Below are positions 1-7,337 of a stretch of 17,602 nt of DNA, one piece after another. The notes under the pieces were generated by a model. The model was not told the origin of the DNA. It was given only the letters and a program-made list of their open reading frames with translations, and did no database searches. A program made the position numbers and the translations under genes. This DNA comes from TWA4 sp045121095 (GTDB lineage: Bacteria > Bacillota > Clostridia > Lachnospirales > Lachnospiraceae): positions 1-17,602 of the forward strand of contig JBGVFN010000082.1 of assembly GCA_045121095.1 (NCBI GenBank). The letters run 5' to 3'. Every line of letters starts with the position of its first letter. Positions within the stretch are counted from its first letter, which is position 1.

Positions 1-110
1 ATTTCAGCATTCAGTATCTTGCGGCGGTATTTCACCGACCATACCACATGGTAGTTAATGTTGCACACACAGGTGCGGTAATGTATTAGATTGGATTTCA
101 TTTCATACAT
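1..110 (-). CDS. tnpA: IS200/IS605-family transposase TnpA, N-terminal 36 codons (runs off the left edge)
   Basis: Translating the minus strand from the ATG at 110-108 gives an open frame to the window edge that contains NINYHVVWSVKYRRKIL. This is the typical first beta-strand region of Y1 HUH single-strand transposases of the IS200 type. The second Met (ATG at 101-99) starts the more usual MKSNL... N-terminus and could be the true start; no clear Shine-Dalgarno sequence precedes either. The HUH metal-binding pair and catalytic Tyr lie further downstream and are not visible, so activity cannot be judged. It is transcribed away from the GH2 gene to its right. Confidence 0.85.
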   Translation of the reverse strand, partial: MYEMKSNLIHYRTCVCNINYHVVWSVKYRRKILNAE

Positions 111-205
111 ATAGTATATCTTATAAAGAAGTATATTGCAATAGTAAATCGAACATGTTTTCGCTTTTGTTATTCTTACAAATAATTTAGTACTTCAAAC
201 ACACC

Positions 206-268
206 GTGCAGATATGCACAAAGCGGGCGCTTTCATCTCGGCAATTGAATAACCGAGGATTCCCGCTT
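206..268. other. Two hairpins at the IS end covering the apparent GH2 start
   Basis: GTGCA (206-210) pairs with TGCAC (215-219) around GATA, folding the GTG start itself. The larger arm pair AAGCGGG (221-227) and CCCGCTT (262-268), with inner CTCGG/CCGAG, follows at once. In IS200-type elements such structures are recognised by TnpA and can block read-through transcription or translation. Here they would sit in the 5' coding region of the fused GH2 transcript. Confidence 0.6.
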
Positions 269-2794
269 ATTATCCTAAACATAAACGAAAACTGGACATT
301 TATCAAGGATACGGATCAGATTCCTGTCACAATCCCCGAAACAGCCCAGCAGATCAATCTGCCTCATACATGGAATGCCATTGACGGCCAGGACGGAGGC
401 AACGACTATTTTCGCGGCACCTGCTGCTATGTAAAAAATATCGACAAGGAAAGTTTGCCTGCAGCAGACCGCTACTATCTGGAAATTTGCGGCGCCAACT
501 CTTCTGCTGATGTCTATGTGAACGGAAAGCTGGCTGCTCACCATGACGGCGGTTACTCCACATGGCGGGTGGATCTTACCAGCCACCTTACCAGCCATCT
601 TTCCAACGCTGCTTCTTCAGATCAGATTGCCATTCTGGTAGACAATGCCCCGAACGACAGAGTTTATCCCCAGGTTGCGGATTTCACATTTTACGGCGGC
701 CTGTACCGAAATGTCAATCTCATCGCTGTCTCCAATACCCATTTTGATCTGGATTATTTTGGAGGCACCGGCCTGCAGGTCACACCAGTTATGGACGGTA
801 AAAATGCGAAAGTGGAAATCAACGGTTATATCACGAATTTACAGGAAAATGACCAGATTGCATTTCGGATTCTGGATGCCGATGGAGAAGTCGTGGCCCA
901 GGAAACCGGCTCTGAAGCAGTAAATCCTGCTGGTACCGTGTCCAGTCCTGCAGCTTCCAATGTTACAACCTCCAATGTTACAGCTTCCAATGTTACAACT
1001 TCCAATGTTACAACTTCCAACGCTGTAACTTCCTTCACCGCCAATTTTACCATCCCCAACGCTCATTTGTGGCATGGTAAAAAATCACCCTATCTTTACA
1101 CAGCAGAAGCGCTGATCCTCCGTGGAGACAATGAAGAAATCGTGGATCGTGTAACTGCCCGTTTTGGCTGCCGCAGCTTCCAGATTGACCCGGAGAGAGG
1201 ATTTATCCTGAATGGTGAAGAATATCCACTGCGTGGTGTAAGCCGGCATCAGGACCGGCTGGGAATTGGAAATACCCTGCTTCCCGAACATCATCGGGAG
1301 GATATGGATCTCATCTGTGAATTAGGCGCTACCACCATCCGTCTGGCGCATTATCAGCATGACCAGTATTTCTACGACCTGTGCGACGAACGCGGTCTGG
1401 TAATCTGGGCAGAAATTCCATATATTTCCAATCATATGCCCGGCGGCAGAGAAAATACCATTCAGCAGATGAAAGAGCTGATCGTTCAGAACTACAACCA
1501 TCCTTCCATCGTGGTATGGGGGCTGTCCAATGAGATCACCATGGGCGGCACAGCAAACCCTGATCTTTTAGAAAACCATCGCATTCTCAATGATCTGGCT
1601 CATAAAATGGATTCTACCCGTCTGACCACCATGGCCTGTGTTACCATGTGCAGCATGGATGACGAATACGTTCATATCCCCGATACGGTTTCTTATAACC
1701 ACTATTTCGGCTGGTACGGCGGTGACACCTCCATGAACGGTCCCTGGTTCGACAAATTCCATGCCAAATATCCCAATGAGCCTATCGGCTGTTCCGAATA
1801 CGGCTGTGAAGCATTGAACTGGCACACTTCCGACCCCAGACAGGGCGATTACACAGAAGAATATCAGGCATACTACCACGAAGAATTAATCCGCCAGCTC
1901 TACACCCGCAAATACCTGTGGGCTACTCATGTCTGGAATATGTTTGACTTTGGTGCCGACGCCCGAAACGAAGGCGGCGAAAACGGGCAGAACCACAAAG
2001 GTCTGATCACCATGGACCGCAAATACAAAAAAGATGCATTTTATGCTTACAAAGCATGGCTCAGTGACGAACCATTTGTCCATATCTGCGGCAAACGCTA
2101 TACAGACCGGGTAGAGGATATCACCAAAGTCACCATTTACTCCAATCTTCCGGAAGTAACTTTATATGTAAACGGTGAAAATTTCAGCACAAAAACAGCA
2201 ACAGACCATTTCTTCTATTTTGAAGTGCCCAATGCGGGTGAAACAAAACTGACCGCCAGGGCCGGTGACCAGCAGGATGAAAGCATTATCAAAAAAGTAG
2301 ATACCTTCAATGAAAGCTACCGACTGAAAGAACAGGGCACCGTGCTCAACTGGTTTGACATCACAGAACGCGACGGATACTGCTCTCTGAACGACAAAAT
2401 CAGCACCATTACAGAAACCGTACGCGGCAAACTGTGGTTTGCAGGCCTTCTGGCAACACTGCTGAAAAAAATGAACGCCAACAAAAAACAAAAAAACTCC
2501 AAAAATGAAGCCAAAAACAAAAACGATATAAAAAATGAAACAAAGAGTACGAACGATAAAAACAATGCCAACAATTCCAACAATGTAAACAAAGAAGCCG
2601 ACAGCGAAAAGAAAAACAGCAGCGGCGGCAGAATGAGCATTAGTTTAAATAACATCGGTTACATGCTGCAGCTGGTGGGCGGTTTCTCCGTACTTCGCCT
2701 AACCAACATGATCGGTATAATCGATATTTCCTTTAGCAAAGAAGAGCTTCTGAAACTCAATCACCAGCTTAATAAGATTAAAAAGCGGGGATAA
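206..2794 (+). CDS. GH2 glycoside hydrolase, beta-galactosidase type, 5' end replaced by an IS end
   Basis: A retaining exo-glycosidase of family GH2, probably hydrolysing terminal beta-galactosides; beta-glucuronidase or another GH2 activity cannot be excluded. Domain order: N-terminal jelly-roll sugar-binding domain (about residues 25-185, with DVYVNG and HDGGYSTWRVDL), Ig-like domain (about 190-335), TIM barrel (about 340-625) and a beta-rich C-terminal domain. The acid/base is Glu443 (WGLSNEI) and the nucleophile Glu531 (CSEYG), both intact. No signal peptide is seen, so it is probably cytoplasmic. The frame opens at GTG 206, inside the IS end, without a ribosome binding site. GH2-like sequence (ILNINENWTFIK) begins only around codon 23, and the next in-frame ATG is in the middle of the gene. 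The native start seems lost. Translation, if any, would begin at GTG 206 or TTG 245. Odd features are an SNVT repeat (residues about 250-274) and a Lys/Asn-rich linker before a conserved-looking C-terminal tail. Confidence 0.8.
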   Translation: MQICTKRALSSRQLNNRGFPLIILNINENWTFIKDTDQIPVTIPETAQQINLPHTWNAIDGQDGGNDYFRGTCCYVKNIDKESLPAADRYYLEICGANSSADVYVNGKLAAHHDGGYSTWRVDLTSHLTSHLSNAASSDQIAILVDNAPNDRVYPQVADFTFYGGLYRNVNLIAVSNTHFDLDYFGGTGLQVTPVMDGKNAKVEINGYITNLQENDQIAFRILDADGEVVAQETGSEAVNPAGTVSSPAASNVTTSNVTASNVTTSNVTTSNAVTSFTANFTIPNAHLWHGKKSPYLYTAEALILRGDNEEIVDRVTARFGCRSFQIDPERGFILNGEEYPLRGVSRHQDRLGIGNTLLPEHHREDMDLICELGATTIRLAHYQHDQYFYDLCDERGLVIWAEIPYISNHMPGGRENTIQQMKELIVQNYNHPSIVVWGLSNEITMGGTANPDLLENHRILNDLAHKMDSTRLTTMACVTMCSMDDEYVHIPDTVSYNHYFGWYGGDTSMNGPWFDKFHAKYPNEPIGCSEYGCEALNWHTSDPRQGDYTEEYQAYYHEELIRQLYTRKYLWATHVWNMFDFGADARNEGGENGQNHKGLITMDRKYKKDAFYAYKAWLSDEPFVHICGKRYTDRVEDITKVTIYSNLPEVTLYVNGENFSTKTATDHFFYFEVPNAGETKLTARAGDQQDESIIKKVDTFNESYRLKEQGTVLNWFDITERDGYCSLNDKISTITETVRGKLWFAGLLATLLKKMNANKKQKNSKNEAKNKNDIKNETKSTNDKNNANNSNNVNKEADSEKKNSSGGRMSISLNNIGYMLQLVGGFSVLRLTNMIGIIDISFSKEELLKLNHQLNKIKKRG
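953..1027 (+). repeat. In-frame 15-bp tandem repeat, 5 units, in the GH2 gene
   Basis: The units are GCTTCCAATGTTACA, ACCTCCAATGTTACA, GCTTCCAATGTTACA, ACTTCCAATGTTACA and the diverged ACTTCCAACGCTGTA. They encode repeats of (A/T)SNVT in a surface linker of the Ig-like domain. As 15 is a multiple of three, copy-number change keeps the frame. Confidence 0.9.
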
Positions 2795-2826
2795 AAGAAC
2801 ATATCAAAACTCGGATTCGAAGCATC

Positions 2827-3066
2827 TGGGCCATACAGATATTTTTTTCTGTTTTGGCCCAGGACGAATTCTTATTTCTGGGCCACACGGGTATTTTTTC
2901 TTTCTATGATCCAGTCTGGCTCTTATTTCTGGGCCGCACAGGTATTTTTTCTTTCTGTGGCCCAGTCTGGCTCTTATTTCTGGGCCATACAACTATTTTT
3001 TCTTTCTATGGCCCAGTCTAGCTCTTATTTCTGGGCCACACAGTTATTTTTTCTTTCTATGGCCCA
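2827..3066. repeat. 51-bp tandem repeat array with internal inverted repeats, about 4.7 units
   Basis: TGGGCC recurs at 2827, 2879, 2930, 2981 and 3032 (steps 52, 51, 51, 51), each followed by a T-rich stretch and a TGGCCCA arm. The last arm ends at 3066. The best unit pairs TGGGCCATA (2981-2989) with TATGGCCCA (3007-3015). Each arm can also pair with the neighbour on its other side (TGGCCCAG with CTGGGCCA). On the plus strand that second pairing is followed by a T-rich tract, so the array could act as serial terminators for the GH2 transcript. Open frames on both strands are a by-product of the 17-codon period. The array fills most of the gap 2795-3145. Confidence 0.9.
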
Positions 3067-3145
3067 ATCGAATTTCATAAAACATCAAAATAAATATAAG
3101 ATGCCCTTAGTACTAAAACAGATCTGAAAATATCCAAAAAATGCT

Positions 3146-3514
3146 TTAATATGCGCTGACGATTTCATCACTAAGCTTCATAATGGCATCTGCATATTTT
3201 TTCTTACGGCCATTTAAAATCCCTTTATACATGGGATAATTGAGAATCGCCATCAACATACCCACTACGCCAATTACAATACCCAGAGCCATGGGGTTTG
3301 TTATACCAAGCTTCGTTCCGATATCTGTCATTGCCAGACTCATGCCACTGCCCATTATTAAAGCACTAATTGTACCGAAAACACCAGCAAATATATTTGC
3401 AGGGCGTTTTACTTTTGCATCTAAAGCACGAAGGGCATCTAACTGGGTACCTTCTTTTTTAATATACTCGGAGCGGATTTTCTCTACCATAAATTTCTGA
3501 TCATTATTATTCAT
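3146..3514 (-). CDS. Small two-helix membrane protein, unknown function
   Basis: A 122-residue protein with a charged N-terminal region (about residues 1-33, rich in Lys/Arg/Glu/Asp), two hydrophobic segments (about 36-58 and 68-92) separated by a short loop, and a basic tail (RKKKYADAIMKLSDEI). It is probably an inner-membrane protein with both ends on the same side. The start is chosen at ATG 3514: AGAGG at 3523-3527 lies 8 nt upstream, whereas the ATG at 3520 has only 2 nt. No catalytic motif is visible. From memory, similar clostridial proteins are sometimes labelled dihydropteridine reductase; nothing here, such as a nucleotide-binding glycine motif, supports that. It is monocistronic, with three phased direct repeats about 140-180 bp upstream. 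Confidence 0.75.
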   Translation of the reverse strand: MNNNDQKFMVEKIRSEYIKKEGTQLDALRALDAKVKRPANIFAGVFGTISALIMGSGMSLAMTDIGTKLGITNPMALGIVIGVVGMLMAILNYPMYKGILNGRKKKYADAIMKLSDEIVSAY

Positions 3515-3650
3515 CTTCATTACCTCTTTCTGAAAATTTTCTAAAAGTCAAGGATAATTCGACATTGGCCGAATTGCTTTTTGAGTGTTTTTTCTAAACC
3601 ACTATTTCCTGGTGCTTACTTTGTCGTTTCATTACGAGGTAAATATATAT

Positions 3651-3695
3651 GAGAAATGTTTGAAAGTTTTTGGAGAAATGTTTGAGAAATGTTAA
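3651..3695 (-). promoter_or_regulatory. Three phased direct repeats upstream of the small membrane protein gene
   Basis: GAGAAATGTTTGA occurs at 3651-3663 and 3673-3685, and GAGAAATGTTAA at 3684-3695. The offsets are 22 and 11 bp, placing all three on one DNA face. Read on the minus strand the copies sit just upstream of TATATATT-like sequence (about 3640-3650) that could be a -10. OmpR/PhoB-type response regulators bind direct repeats with 11-bp pitch, so an activator site is plausible. The regulator is unknown. Confidence 0.45.
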
Positions 3696-3749
3696 TACAT
3701 GGAAATTTTTAGAATACCTCCGAAAATATTAACAAAAATATAGTTTAAA

Positions 3750-3784
3750 AGCCATCGCAGATAATTTGTTTATCAACGATGGCT
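3750..3784 (-). terminator. Rho-independent terminator of the peptide/nickel-type ABC operon
   Basis: AGCCATCG (3750-3757) and CGATGGCT (3777-3784) form a perfect 8-bp stem. On the minus strand it is followed by TTTTAAACTATATTTTTG. It begins only 5 nt past the stop of the last ATPase gene. Confidence 0.8.
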
Positions 3785-3789
3785 TACCA

Positions 3790-4449
3790 CTATGCAGACT
3801 CCCGTCCGACTGTATAAATTATTTTTTTACACATACTTTCTGATTGCAGTTCCTGCAAATTAATAATTCTGGTACAAACTTTTTCTGCTAATGCCATATT
3901 GTGCGTGATTACCAGCATTCCCAAATTTCTTTTTTCAGAAATTTCCAATAAAAGTTTCCATATCTGCGCCTGTGTAATTACGTCTAGCATAGTAGTGATT
4001 TCGTCGCAAATTAAAAATCTGGTTTCTGGACTTAAAACACGGGCAATACAAAAACGCTGTAATTCTCCTCCTGAAAGTTCTGAGGGCCAACGAGTCAGCC
4101 AGGAAGACTCAATACCCATTCGATCCAGCAATTCTTTATCCGGTCTCCAGCATTCATTTAAGATTTTTTCCATTTTCCAGCGAGGGTTAACTGCCAGTTC
4201 TGGGTGCTGATACACCATCTGAACAGGACAGAATCCTTTATCCGGAAGTGGCTTATCATTTAAAAGTATCTGACCGGATGTTGCTTTTTCATACCCTGCC
4301 AGAATTTTAGCCAATGTACTTTTTCCATAACCAGAAGGACCTACAATCGCAACTCGCTCGCCTTCCTGAATTTCCATGGAAATATCGTTTAAAATCCATG
4401 GTGATTTATTTGTATACCGAAAACTAATATTTTCTGCTTTAAGTTGCAT
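3790..4449 (-). CDS. ABC importer ATPase, DppF/NikE/OppF type
   Basis: The second ATPase of a peptide/nickel-family importer; it would sit on the cytoplasmic face of the two permeases and pair with the ATPase encoded just before it. Walker A is GPSGYGKS (residues 37-44), the signature LSGGE (125-129), Walker B FLICDE (145-150), and the switch His is His183. At 219 residues it is shorter than usual DppF/OppF proteins and lacks the C-terminal oligopeptide domain, as many NikE-like partners do. Tyr at the fifth position of the P-loop is unusual but outside the catalytic Lys/Ser. The ATG at 4449 overlaps the end of the upstream ATPase gene by 11 bp, indicating translational coupling. Substrate cannot be read from this subunit. 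Confidence 0.9.
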   Translation of the reverse strand: MQLKAENISFRYTNKSPWILNDISMEIQEGERVAIVGPSGYGKSTLAKILAGYEKATSGQILLNDKPLPDKGFCPVQMVYQHPELAVNPRWKMEKILNECWRPDKELLDRMGIESSWLTRWPSELSGGELQRFCIARVLSPETRFLICDEITTMLDVITQAQIWKLLLEISEKRNLGMLVITHNMALAEKVCTRIINLQELQSESMCKKIIYTVGRESA

Positions 4450-5368
4450 GAATACACCTCACTTCTCCGCCTCTGACGGTACGCATTGGAATTTCTTTAC
4501 TGCATGCTTCCGTGCAGCAGGAACACCGTTCTGCAAAAAGGCATCCCTCAGGCAGATTCCCAGCATAAGGCTGTGTACCAGGTAGTGGTTTAAAATCATT
4601 TTGCGGCAGTGCATCAATGAACGCTTTGCTGTAAGGATGACGCAGAGCATCTTTTCCCGCGATAAAATCTTCTGTCGGAGCAATTTCCACAACTGTTCCT
4701 GCATAAAATACTGCAATTCGATCTGCCACATGAAATGCCAGATCAATATCGTGGGTAATCAAAAGCACCGCCGTTCCCTGGTCCGCCAGTTCCCTAAAAT
4801 GTCTTAAAGTTTCCATTGCCATTTCCACATTTAACCCCGGTGTTGGTTCATCTGCAATAATCAGATCCGGATTTTCCATTACAGCAGCGGATATCAAAAC
4901 TCGTCTCGCCATACCTCCGGAAAGCTGAAAAGGATATTTGCTACCGGTTTCCTGAGGAAGTTGATACCTCCGGAACATCTCCCGTTGTTTTTCTTTAGTT
5001 CCATATACACCAATTACCTGTTTATCCACCTTCATTAAAGGATCCAGATAATCTACAGACTGCGGAATAAATGAGATTTCATGCCCTAAATAACGTTTAC
5101 ATGCTCCTGCATCCAGTTTTTTTCCTTTATAAGTAATCGTTCCCTCCGTACGGGCGTTTCCCGGAAGAAGATTCAGAACTGCATGGGCCAGAAGACTTTT
5201 TCCAGAACCACTGGAACCTACAACTGCTACAATCTCTCCGGCATTTACATCAAGAGAAAGCGAATGAATCACTTCCAGACTTCCTCTCCGAAAGCCTTTC
5301 TGGTACATGCGAAATGCTACGACCAGATCCTCTACTTTTAAAATATTTTTCCCTTTTTCTTTTTGCAT
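4439..5368 (-). CDS. ABC importer ATPase, DppD/NikD/OppD type
   Basis: The first ATPase of the importer. Walker A is GSSGSGKS (51-58), the signature LSGGM (149-153), Walker B LIIADEP (169-175), and the switch His is His206. The C-terminal extension (about 235-309) contains RHPYSKAFIDALP and a run of cysteines (CLFAERCSCCTEAC). This is the oligopeptide/dipeptide transporter C-terminal region, which binds an iron-sulphur cluster in some OppD-type proteins. The usual MRQR after the signature reads MARR here. Shine-Dalgarno GGGAGG (5374-5379) is 5 nt from ATG 5368. It starts 27 nt after the permease stop, within the operon. Confidence 0.92.
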   Translation of the reverse strand: MQKEKGKNILKVEDLVVAFRMYQKGFRRGSLEVIHSLSLDVNAGEIVAVVGSSGSGKSLLAHAVLNLLPGNARTEGTITYKGKKLDAGACKRYLGHEISFIPQSVDYLDPLMKVDKQVIGVYGTKEKQREMFRRYQLPQETGSKYPFQLSGGMARRVLISAAVMENPDLIIADEPTPGLNVEMAMETLRHFRELADQGTAVLLITHDIDLAFHVADRIAVFYAGTVVEIAPTEDFIAGKDALRHPYSKAFIDALPQNDFKPLPGTQPYAGNLPEGCLFAERCSCCTEACSKEIPMRTVRGGEVRCIHAT

Positions 5369-5395
5369 GGCGGCCTCCCGTTCTACAATTTATTT

Positions 5396-6247
5396 TTATT
5401 CCTGTCCACTGCCCGGATTCCAGAGTTTCTTCAGATTCTCTCCAATTACATCAAACAGAACCACTGCAATCAACAGCAACAGTCCCGGGAATACACCCAT
5501 CCACCATTTTCCTGTTGTAATATGTTTCATTGCTTCTGCTAAAATAACACCGATTGCTGGCATTTCCGCCGGAAGACCAAATCCCAGAAATGTAACAGAT
5601 GCTTCATGCATGATCGCATGTGGAAACAGAAGAACCAGACCTATCAGATATGCCGGCATTACATGTGGAATAATATGCTTTACTGCTACTTCCCAACGCG
5701 ATTTTCCCATTTTGTAAGCAGCCTGAACATACTGTGAAGAACGAACCTGCATTACTTCTGCACGCACAATACGTGTAAGACTGGGCCAATGCGTCAATGC
5801 CACACCAACTGTAATCCCTTTAATTCCTTTCCCCATCATAAAAGAAATCAGAATCAAAAGTACCAGATGCGGTAATCCCATGCACAAGTCAACACACCAA
5901 TTTACAAATCGATCTACCCAACCGCCAAAAACAGCAGATGCAATGCCTAATACAAGTGCTACAATTGAACTTACAACAGATGCTAGAACACCAATAATCA
6001 GGCTGTTGGACAAACCTTTTATACAACGTGCAAACATATCACGTCCCATAAAATCGGTTCCAAAAGGATGTTCCAGACAAGGAGCAATAAATTTATTCTC
6101 ATAATGTACAGCATATGCATCCGGATCCATCACAATCCCCCAGATGAAAATTCCAATTAGATAGATTGCTGCCACTACTGTCAAAAAAACAACCAGTGTT
6201 TTTCTATTAAATATATCTTCCCATTTTAATAATTTTTGTTTCACCAT
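5396..6247 (-). CDS. ABC importer permease, DppC/NikC type
   Basis: The second membrane subunit (283 aa) of the peptide/nickel-family importer. One N-terminal helix (about 15-38) precedes the periplasmic-type segment with HPFGTDFMGRDMFAR, characteristic of DppC/NikC. The binding-protein-dependent transport domain follows, with the EAA loop around EVMQVRSSQYVQAAYKMGKS, which contacts the ATPases, and the motif ASVTFLGFGLP. ATG 6247 comes 2 nt after the stop of the first permease. Its ribosome binding site (AGGGAAGGA) lies within the end of that gene, so the two permeases are translationally coupled. Confidence 0.92.
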   Translation of the reverse strand: MVKQKLLKWEDIFNRKTLVVFLTVVAAIYLIGIFIWGIVMDPDAYAVHYENKFIAPCLEHPFGTDFMGRDMFARCIKGLSNSLIIGVLASVVSSIVALVLGIASAVFGGWVDRFVNWCVDLCMGLPHLVLLILISFMMGKGIKGITVGVALTHWPSLTRIVRAEVMQVRSSQYVQAAYKMGKSRWEVAVKHIIPHVMPAYLIGLVLLFPHAIMHEASVTFLGFGLPAEMPAIGVILAEAMKHITTGKWWMGVFPGLLLLIAVVLFDVIGENLKKLWNPGSGQE

Positions 6248-6249
6248 AA

Positions 6250-7224
6250 TTACCGTCCTTCCCTGATTCTCGGATCAAATATACCATAAAGGATATTGGC
6301 AATCAGGTTTCCCGCAAATACAAATAGTGCAGTGAATAAAGAAATTCCCAACAAAAGCGGTACATCTCCATTCATAGCTGCCGCAGTTGTTGCTGTTCCA
6401 AGTCCCGGATAAGAAAAAACATTTTCAGCCAATGTCATACCACCAAATAATTCACTAAAAGAAGCAAACTGTAAAGTAACTGCAGGAAGTGCAATATTGC
6501 GAAGAACATGGCGAACCACCAACTGACCCTTATTTTCTCCTCTTGTTCTGGCATATAAAATAAAATCGCTATTCATAATTTCGATCAGCTTCTGTCTGGT
6601 GTATAAAACCACTTCACTGATACTGACAATAGTCAGAGTTAAAGTAGGCAGCACCAAATGATGAATTCGTTCCCCAATTGTTACCTCTGATGCCAATTTT
6701 CCGATAGGCGCTGCCATGCCAATTGGAAGCCATCCAAGTTTGACAGAAAAAACAATCAATGCCAATAATCCCAGCCAGAAAGTCGGTGCAGATTTTACAG
6801 CCAGACAAAACACCTTCATAAATCTGTCAAATATACTTCCTGGTTTCATACCGCATACAACACCTATAATAAATCCCAGAATCCCCGATAAACTCCATGC
6901 CAGCAGCATCAATATAATCGAATACGAAAATCTTTCTGCAATAACATCAATAACCGGCTGTTTATATGTAATAGAAGTTCCCAGATCTCCATGAAATGCA
7001 TTTGCTGCCCAGGTCATAAAACGTTCCGGAAGTGAATCATTTAATCCCCAGTATTCTGCAATTTCATCTTTCGCTTCCTGAGAAAGCGTGGATTCTGTTC
7101 CTACATAAGCAGTAAGCGGATCAATCGGTGCATTTGTAATCAGCAAAAACGCAACAATCATTACCGCTATTACAAGGAAAATCATTCTCACAGATTCAAG
7201 CAATACATTTTTTAAATTTCTCAT
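6250..7224 (-). CDS. ABC importer permease, DppB/NikB type
   Basis: The first membrane subunit (324 aa). An N-terminal helix (about 10-30) is followed by the family's extracellular segment with LGLNDSLP-like spacing (YWGLNDSLPERFMTWAANAF) and HGDLGTSITYKQPV, then about five helices. The EAA-type loop is near DFILYARTRGENKGQLVVRHVLRN, and the end (YPGLGTATTAAAMNGD then GIFDPRIREGR) is typical of NikB/DppB. Shine-Dalgarno AGGAG (7231-7235) is 6 nt from ATG 7224. A 113-bp gap holding two hairpins separates it from the binding-protein gene, which probably sets lower expression than that of the binding protein. Confidence 0.92.
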   Translation of the reverse strand: MRNLKNVLLESVRMIFLVIAVMIVAFLLITNAPIDPLTAYVGTESTLSQEAKDEIAEYWGLNDSLPERFMTWAANAFHGDLGTSITYKQPVIDVIAERFSYSIILMLLAWSLSGILGFIIGVVCGMKPGSIFDRFMKVFCLAVKSAPTFWLGLLALIVFSVKLGWLPIGMAAPIGKLASEVTIGERIHHLVLPTLTLTIVSISEVVLYTRQKLIEIMNSDFILYARTRGENKGQLVVRHVLRNIALPAVTLQFASFSELFGGMTLAENVFSYPGLGTATTAAAMNGDVPLLLGISLFTALFVFAGNLIANILYGIFDPRIREGR

Positions 7225-7243
7225 TCATTGCTCCTGACCAACT

Positions 7244-7281
7244 ATTACGGTTCACAGCAGAATCCTGCTGCGAACCGTAAT
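7244..7281 (-). promoter_or_regulatory. Long intercistronic hairpin between binding-protein and permease genes
   Basis: The outer arms ATTACGGTTC and GAACCGTAAT are perfect; inner CAGCAG/CTGCTG arms surround a 4-nt AATC loop, with one mismatch between. No T-run follows, so mRNA stabilisation of the upstream gene or partial attenuation is more likely than full termination. Confidence 0.7.
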
Positions 7282-7310
7282 GTCTTGTTCTTATATACTT
7301 TTCATAACAA

Positions 7311-7326
7311 TTCAGCATCTGCTGAA
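7311..7326 (-). promoter_or_regulatory. Small hairpin directly after the binding-protein gene
   Basis: TTCAGCA (7311-7317) pairs with TGCTGAA (7320-7326) around TC. It lies 11 nt after the binding-protein stop and before the longer hairpin. On the minus strand the run after it is not T-rich. Confidence 0.55.
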
Positions 7327-7337
7327 CAGTCGCCTTT

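Larger units (their letters stand above)
1..268 (-). mobile_element. IS200/IS605-family insertion sequence, left-end portion (partial)
   Basis: The minus strand carries the start of a TnpA-like transposase gene. To its right, upstream of that gene, lies a non-coding stretch with an imperfect hairpin (AAGCGGG at 221-227 pairing with CCCGCTT at 262-268, inner CTCGG/CCGAG at 237-241/253-257). IS200/IS605 elements lack terminal inverted repeats and are bounded by subterminal hairpins, so this one is read as the left end (tnpA 5' side). The exact boundary is inferred to lie at or just right of 268, because GH2-like coding sequence begins there. The rest of the element is outside the window, so whether it also carries tnpB is unknown. 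Confidence 0.7.

Noticed and set aside
2827..3066. CRISPR array
   Set aside because: The whole 51-bp unit is repeated with no unique spacers, and no cas genes are present.
2804..3127. Repetitive ORFs on both strands in the 51-bp array
   Set aside because: They arise from the 17-codon period of the repeat; no ribosome binding sites, and the peptides are pure repeat.
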